Shown: piece by piece, positions 19,859 to 22,726 of the stretch | How positions within the stretch are numbered: the first letter of the stretch is position 1 | Layout of the letters: the number at the start of each line of letters is the position of its first letter | DNA from: a virus | DNA length: 22,726 nt | Virus record (IMG/VR): IMGVR_UViG_3300027749_000498 | Span: 1 to 22,726 of that record | Strand: one strand, 5' to 3' | Translations under genes and position numbers: made by a program | The notes under the pieces: model-generated | Databases searched by the model: none | The model's input: only the letters and a program-made list of their open reading frames with translations | What the model was told of the DNA's origin: nothing

Positions 19859-20239
19859 ATGTCTCAACACAGCCAAATCATTGCCAGCATTGCTGAAGCT
19901 ATTCCTTCGCATTTGAAGAAGGCGGTTCTCGATGAACTGAAGAACGGTTATCGGATGGAACTGGTGAATGCTGATGTGAATCGCATAAAGATTGCACAGG
20001 ACACACACAGCCGGGAGCACAAGTCGATTGATGGAATTGGCCGGTTGCGAATGCGTGTTGATCCGACGCTCTATCATCACTGGGGAGCGAAGTACGGATA
20101 TGGCTGTTGGAAGGACAATGGTTTTCTGAAAGAAGTGGAGCGAGACAACCCCGAAGTTCGCGTGAAATGCGGAGGAACTCGCTTGCAAATTGGGTATTCC
20201 AGCCCCACAAAGTTCAGCAAGAATTACGGAGCAATTTGA
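19859..20239 (+). CDS. Phage protein, unknown (126 aa)
   Basis: A 126-residue protein starting MSQHSQIIASIAEAIPSHLK, with a helical first third and a Gly/Trp/Tyr-rich second half (YHHWGAKYGYGCWKDNGFLK, then VRVKCGGTRLQIGY) that looks like a small beta-rich domain. No family is recognised. The ATG sits three bases after the T-run of the capsid terminator and has no ribosome site, so an internal start such as the ATG at residue 33 is possible. Position between capsid and fibre-like genes suggests a virion or head-completion role. Confidence 0.68.
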   Translation: MSQHSQIIASIAEAIPSHLKKAVLDELKNGYRMELVNADVNRIKIAQDTHSREHKSIDGIGRLRMRVDPTLYHHWGAKYGYGCWKDNGFLKEVERDNPEVRVKCGGTRLQIGYSSPTKFSKNYGAI

Positions 20240-20242
20240 CCT

Positions 20243-20500
20243 ATGAATATCGGAGCTGTACGCGGTTCTAGCGGTGAATACGGTGGAATTGCCAATACCA
20301 GCACGGCTGCCGTAACTGGCGCGTTCCAAGGTGTATTGTGCGTGACTGACTGCGTGTTTAGCGCGGTTACCAGCAACATAACCAGCTTTAGCACTTCTGC
20401 GACTTACAAGGTTGGGACGTATATCCCCGGCGCGTTTGCAAGCGTTGCAGCGTCCAGCGGAACGTTCATTGCGTACTACCGCCGCTCTTCTCAGGTCTAA
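20243..20500 (+). CDS. Small beta-rich protein, possible capsid decoration
   Basis: An 85-residue protein low in charged residues and rich in Ser, Thr, Ala and Gly (MNIGAVRGSSGEYGGIANTS..., FSAVTSNITSFSTSATYKVG). Residues near the end (GAFASVAASSGTFIAYYRRS) follow a strand-turn pattern common in small phage surface or spike-linker proteins. The single unit starts three bases after the previous stop. Calling it a decoration protein is inference from composition and position. Confidence 0.62.
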   Translation: MNIGAVRGSSGEYGGIANTSTAAVTGAFQGVLCVTDCVFSAVTSNITSFSTSATYKVGTYIPGAFASVAASSGTFIAYYRRSSQV

Positions 20501-20505
20501 GTTTT

Positions 20506-20673
20506 ATGGGACCGCTTGCTGTAACGTACAAGCTGGCGTTTGGTTTGAACCGTGCTGTCGTTTCTGGCGCGGCAGCGTTTTTGTATCTTTTGTGGGGAAG
20601 CACTGCCGCAGATTTCCTTGTGATTTCGACTGCCGACATTGGAACTGGTTCTGGAAGGATCAAACTCTCTTAA
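20506..20673 (+). CDS. 55-aa small hydrophobic protein
   Basis: A short frame MGPLAVTYKLAFGLNRAVVS followed by GAAAFLYLLWGSTAADFLVI and a Gly/Ser-rich end. The middle (about residues 18-42) is hydrophobic enough for a membrane segment, but is interrupted by Gly, Ser and Asp. It fills the gap between two coding genes with five bases before it and three after it, which supports it. Function is unknown. Confidence 0.55.
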   Translation: MGPLAVTYKLAFGLNRAVVSGAAAFLYLLWGSTAADFLVISTADIGTGSGRIKLS

Positions 20674-20676
20674 GCT

Positions 20677-21729
20677 ATGGCTGATTCAACGATTAATGGT
20701 CTGACGGCGTTGGCAGCCGCATCGGTTGTTCCAGGCACTGATGTCGCTCCTGTTTGGCAGGGATCCGCTTCCACGACCAAGAAGGTGACGATTGCTGACT
20801 TGGTGACTGCTGGAAACACGTTTGGAACGATCACAGCATCCAGTCCAGCGACGATTAGCCAGACGTGGAACAATGTTGCTGTCACGTTCACTGGAAAGCT
20901 GGTTAGTATCACGGACACGGCAAGCAACGCTGCGTCGCTTTTTCAAGACTGGCAGGTTGGCGGATCAAGCAAGCTGTCCATCGTCAAGACAGGCAAGATC
21001 CTTGGAAACGGAGCCAACCCTTATCTGTTTCTAGACAATTCCGTTGGATCTCAGTTTGGATATGGAACTGGAATCCTCAACAACGGAGGAACCAGTCTTA
21101 CATGGGCTGTCGGAGGAACTGAAGTTGCCCGAGTTGATAATGCAGGGCTTTTTTCTGTCGCTAGTGGCGGCGGTTATCAGTGGTCATCGACAACTGCGTC
21201 CAGCGGAACCAAGGATTTGATTTTGCTGCGTGATGCGGCGGCTACTCTCGCCCAGCGCAACGGCACCACTGCTCAATCCTTTCGCGTTTACAACACCTAC
21301 ACGGACGCAAGCAATTTCGAGCGCGGAACGATGGATTGGGCTACAACCGCCAACACTTTGACGATTGGAAGCGCAAAGGCTGGAACTGGTACTGCCCGTT
21401 CGGTTAACTTAATTGCAGGCGGCGTTGTTGCAATGACTATCGGTACTGCTGCTGATGTTCAGATTCCAAAAACAGTCACTGCCGCAGGCACCACCGGAGC
21501 GCAGACCATCAACAAACAGTCTGGAACTGTGAACTTCGCTGCCGCTGCTACTTCTCTGGTTGTTACCAATTCGTTTGTCACCACTAGCAGCATCATTGTT
21601 GCCACGGTTGGAACCAACGATACCACCATGAAAATTGTTAACGCAGTGGCTGCCGCTGGCTCGTTTACGTTGAATGCAAATGCTGCGGCTACGGCGGAAA
21701 CTCGCGTGAACTTTGTTGTGTTGAACTGA
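20677..21729 (+). CDS. Beta-rich fibre/decoration-like virion protein
   Basis: A 350-residue Ser/Thr/Ala/Gly-rich protein. The start (STINGLTALAAASVVPGTDV, then APVWQGSASTTKKVTIADLV) resembles the N-terminal attachment segment of many phage head or tail fibre-like proteins. The middle carries repeated strand motifs (VGGTEVARVDNAGLFSVASG) and AQRNGTTAQSFRVYNTYTDA, also common in phage fibre proteins. The C-terminal quarter (GTTGAQTINKQSGTVNFAAA onward) is a separate beta-domain that may trimerise or bind a receptor. No enzymatic motif is seen. Whether it belongs to the head or the tail cannot be told, because other tail genes lie outside the window. Confidence 0.7.
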   Translation: MADSTINGLTALAAASVVPGTDVAPVWQGSASTTKKVTIADLVTAGNTFGTITASSPATISQTWNNVAVTFTGKLVSITDTASNAASLFQDWQVGGSSKLSIVKTGKILGNGANPYLFLDNSVGSQFGYGTGILNNGGTSLTWAVGGTEVARVDNAGLFSVASGGGYQWSSTTASSGTKDLILLRDAAATLAQRNGTTAQSFRVYNTYTDASNFERGTMDWATTANTLTIGSAKAGTGTARSVNLIAGGVVAMTIGTAADVQIPKTVTAAGTTGAQTINKQSGTVNFAAAATSLVVTNSFVTTSSIIVATVGTNDTTMKIVNAVAAAGSFTLNANAAATAETRVNFVVLN

Positions 21730-21738
21730 TTTTGATTT

Positions 21739-22014
21739 ATGGACATCTCGCTAACTCTTACTGACGCCCAGCAGAAGGGCTTGGAATACGTCACCAATCT
21801 GTCCAACAAGGGCAAGGATGACGCTGACAAGATTACGCCAGAACAGTACGCCACCAGTGCGCTTGTTGCTACGCTCAATTCGTATGCTTCCCAGCGTTCT
21901 GCCGTTCGTATTCAGTACGGATTGGGTCTATACACTAACGCCGATCCTGCGCTCAAGGAAGCTATTGACGCCGAACTTGGTTTTGATCCGAACTATCCTA
22001 CTGGAAACGAATAA
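21739..22014 (+). CDS. Phage protein, unknown (91 aa)
   Basis: A 91-residue protein starting MDISLTLTDAQQKGLEYVTN, mostly helical, with ITPEQYATSALVATLNSYAS and an acidic end (ELGFDPNYPTGNE). No family is recognised. It follows the fibre-like gene by nine bases and precedes the lysis-like genes, so it may be a virion accessory or a small helper protein. Confidence 0.65.
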   Translation: MDISLTLTDAQQKGLEYVTNLSNKGKDDADKITPEQYATSALVATLNSYASQRSAVRIQYGLGLYTNADPALKEAIDAELGFDPNYPTGNE

Positions 22015-22016
22015 AC

Positions 22017-22181
22017 ATGGAACAATACACCTGGACGCTCACCAAAGAGCAGGCTGGAAATCTCGTTGCAATCATTGATCTCGCGGTCAAGGCAGGCGGT
22101 TTGAATGTCGCTGAAAAAGCACTTCCGCTTGTCACTGATCTAACCAAACAGATCAACGAGCAGTCCAAGAAATCCGAGTAA
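22017..22181 (+). CDS. 54-aa small helical protein
   Basis: A short frame (MEQYTWTLTKEQAGNLVAII...) with an amphipathic helical pattern and a Lys/Glu/Ser-rich end (QINEQSKKSE). It starts two bases after the previous stop and ends two bases before the next ATG, so it is tightly packed in the operon. TWTLTKEQA resembles the start of many small phage proteins of unknown role. No domain is recognised. Confidence 0.62.
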   Translation: MEQYTWTLTKEQAGNLVAIIDLAVKAGGLNVAEKALPLVTDLTKQINEQSKKSE

Positions 22182-22183
22182 CC

Positions 22184-22372
22184 ATGAACAGCCAGAGCGA
22201 TATGAACCCACAACACAATCATGCTGAAGCTGCGGCCGGTGCTCTATTCTCGCTGTCTGGTGCTGTGGTTTCCATGATCCCACAAATCGAGGAGTGGATT
22301 CGTCTCGCTTCTCTTTTCGTTGGTCTGATCATCGGGCTTGTCACGCTCTATCGGATGTTCCGCAAACAATAA
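22184..22372 (+). CDS. Holin-like small membrane protein
   Basis: A 62-residue protein with a polar N-terminus (MNSQSDMNPQHNHAE), a first hydrophobic stretch (AAAGALFSLSGAVVSMIP), an acidic linker (QIEEW) and a second membrane span (LASLFVGLIIGLVTLYRMF) with a short basic tail (RKQ). Two short spans, polar N-terminus and basic tail are the layout of class II holins. It is followed by another two-span protein and a spanin-like lipoprotein, which supports a lysis cassette. Which of the two is the holin and which an antiholin, or something else, cannot be told. Confidence 0.6.
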   Translation: MNSQSDMNPQHNHAEAAAGALFSLSGAVVSMIPQIEEWIRLASLFVGLIIGLVTLYRMFRKQ

Positions 22373-22376
22373 ATTT

Positions 22377-22562
22377 ATGAAAAACTACAAGACTACCATT
22401 GCTGGAATCGGAGCCATCCTTGTCGCTATTGGTGCCGCTCTCAAGGCCCAGTTTGACGGCGATCCGACGACCAACATTGACATTGGCGCAACCATTGCCG
22501 CGATCACTGTCGGTATTGGTTTGATTGCCGCCAAGGACGCCAGCACACCCGAATCCAAGTGA
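22377..22562 (+). CDS. Second holin-like two-span membrane protein
   Basis: A 61-residue protein: MKNYKTTIAGIGAILVAIGA, a polar linker (KAQFDGDPTTNID), then a second span (IGATIAAITVGIGLIAAKD) and a short hydrophilic tail (ASTPESK). The KTTxAGIxAIxVAIG...GIGLIAAKD pattern is familiar from small phage membrane proteins near lysis genes. It begins four bases after the previous gene stop. Holin or lysis-accessory function is inferred from topology and neighbours. Confidence 0.62.
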   Translation: MKNYKTTIAGIGAILVAIGAALKAQFDGDPTTNIDIGATIAAITVGIGLIAAKDASTPESK

Positions 22563-22726
22563 CATGGATCGGTCCACTCGTCAAAGCGATCCTTGAATGG
22601 CTGACTGGGCTGGCCAGACAAGACATTACTTCCATTGATGCGAAACGAGATCCCGAGCTTGCTGATCAGCTTCGCGCTCGCTTGCCTGATGACGGGATGC
22701 GGGACGACAAGGGTGGTTTACGTACC
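22559..22726 (+). CDS. Partial small protein with nested lipoprotein gene
   Basis: A frame starting at GTG, overlapping the previous TGA as GTGA and open to the window edge (56 codons). It reads MTWIGPLVKAILEWLTGLAR and then QDITSIDAKRDPELADQLRA. It has an amphipathic or weakly membrane-associated first half and a helical second half. Short phage proteins of this look occur next to holins. A second gene in the +1 frame begins inside it at 22638. It could be a partner of that spanin-like lipoprotein, but lacks an obvious inner-membrane anchor. Confidence 0.5.
   Translation, partial: MTWIGPLVKAILEWLTGLARQDITSIDAKRDPELADQLRARLPDDGMRDDKGGLRT
22638..22726 (+). CDS. Rz1-like outer-membrane spanin lipoprotein, partial
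   Basis: A frame in +1 relative to the gene that contains it, running off the right edge. It starts MRNEIPSLLISFALACLMTG with Cys as residue 21, forming a lipobox-like LMTGC after a hydrophobic signal. The mature part begins CGTTRVVYV, a pattern common in short phage lipoproteins of the o-spanin type (GCxTTRVVYVP). Such proteins sit in the outer membrane and complete lysis, implying a host with an outer membrane. Nesting in an overlapping frame is typical of Rz/Rz1 pairs. Confidence 0.6.
   Translation, partial: MRNEIPSLLISFALACLMTGCGTTRVVYV

Overview
The window is a piece of a tailed double-stranded DNA bacteriophage genome (or a prophage). The evidence is the packaging and head block in the right half: a terminase large subunit, portal, scaffold and major capsid protein in the usual order. 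No rRNA, tRNA, integrase, CRISPR array or insertion sequence was seen. The host cannot be named from the sequence. Clear Shine-Dalgarno sites in front of some genes and a near-perfect bacterial parS-like palindrome point to a bacterial host.

Layout: two divergent gene blocks meet at a gene-poor stretch of about 670 bases (11384-12057). The left block (1-11383) is transcribed leftward and is the early/DNA-metabolism arm. Reading from its promoter end it holds small unknown proteins, an exported lysozyme-like protein, a SNF2-type helicase, small zinc-binding proteins, a Gly/Tyr repeat protein, a coiled-coil zinc protein, a PP-loop (PAPS reductase-like) enzyme between two tiny membrane proteins, a GNAT acetyltransferase, a RecE-like PD-(D/E)XK nuclease, an SSB-like protein, a second SF2 helicase, an HExxH protein, a zinc ribbon, a RuvC-like resolvase, a calcineurin-like phosphoesterase and the start of one more gene. 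About a dozen junctions are 4-base ATGA stop/start overlaps, so this reads as one translationally coupled operon.

The right block (12058-22726) is transcribed rightward and is the late/virion arm. It runs: GT-A-like protein, a LacI-type HTH protein in the small-terminase position, TerL with an N-terminal zinc finger, portal, a small protein, scaffold, SU10-like major capsid protein, an intrinsic terminator, several small proteins, a beta-rich fibre/decoration-like protein, and a lysis cassette (two holin-like membrane proteins, then a gene with a nested Rz1-like lipoprotein) cut by the window edge.

How it works together: the left arm can supply end resection (nuclease), ssDNA binding (SSB-like), branch migration or remodelling (two helicases) and junction resolution (RuvC-like), preparing concatemeric DNA for the TerS/TerL/portal packaging machine of the right arm. 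The most unusual features are the parS-like palindrome at the first late gene, the 12-base direct repeats that bracket the divergent region, the start/stop-chain tandem repeat in front of terL, and the LacI-type DNA-binding domain in the putative small terminase.
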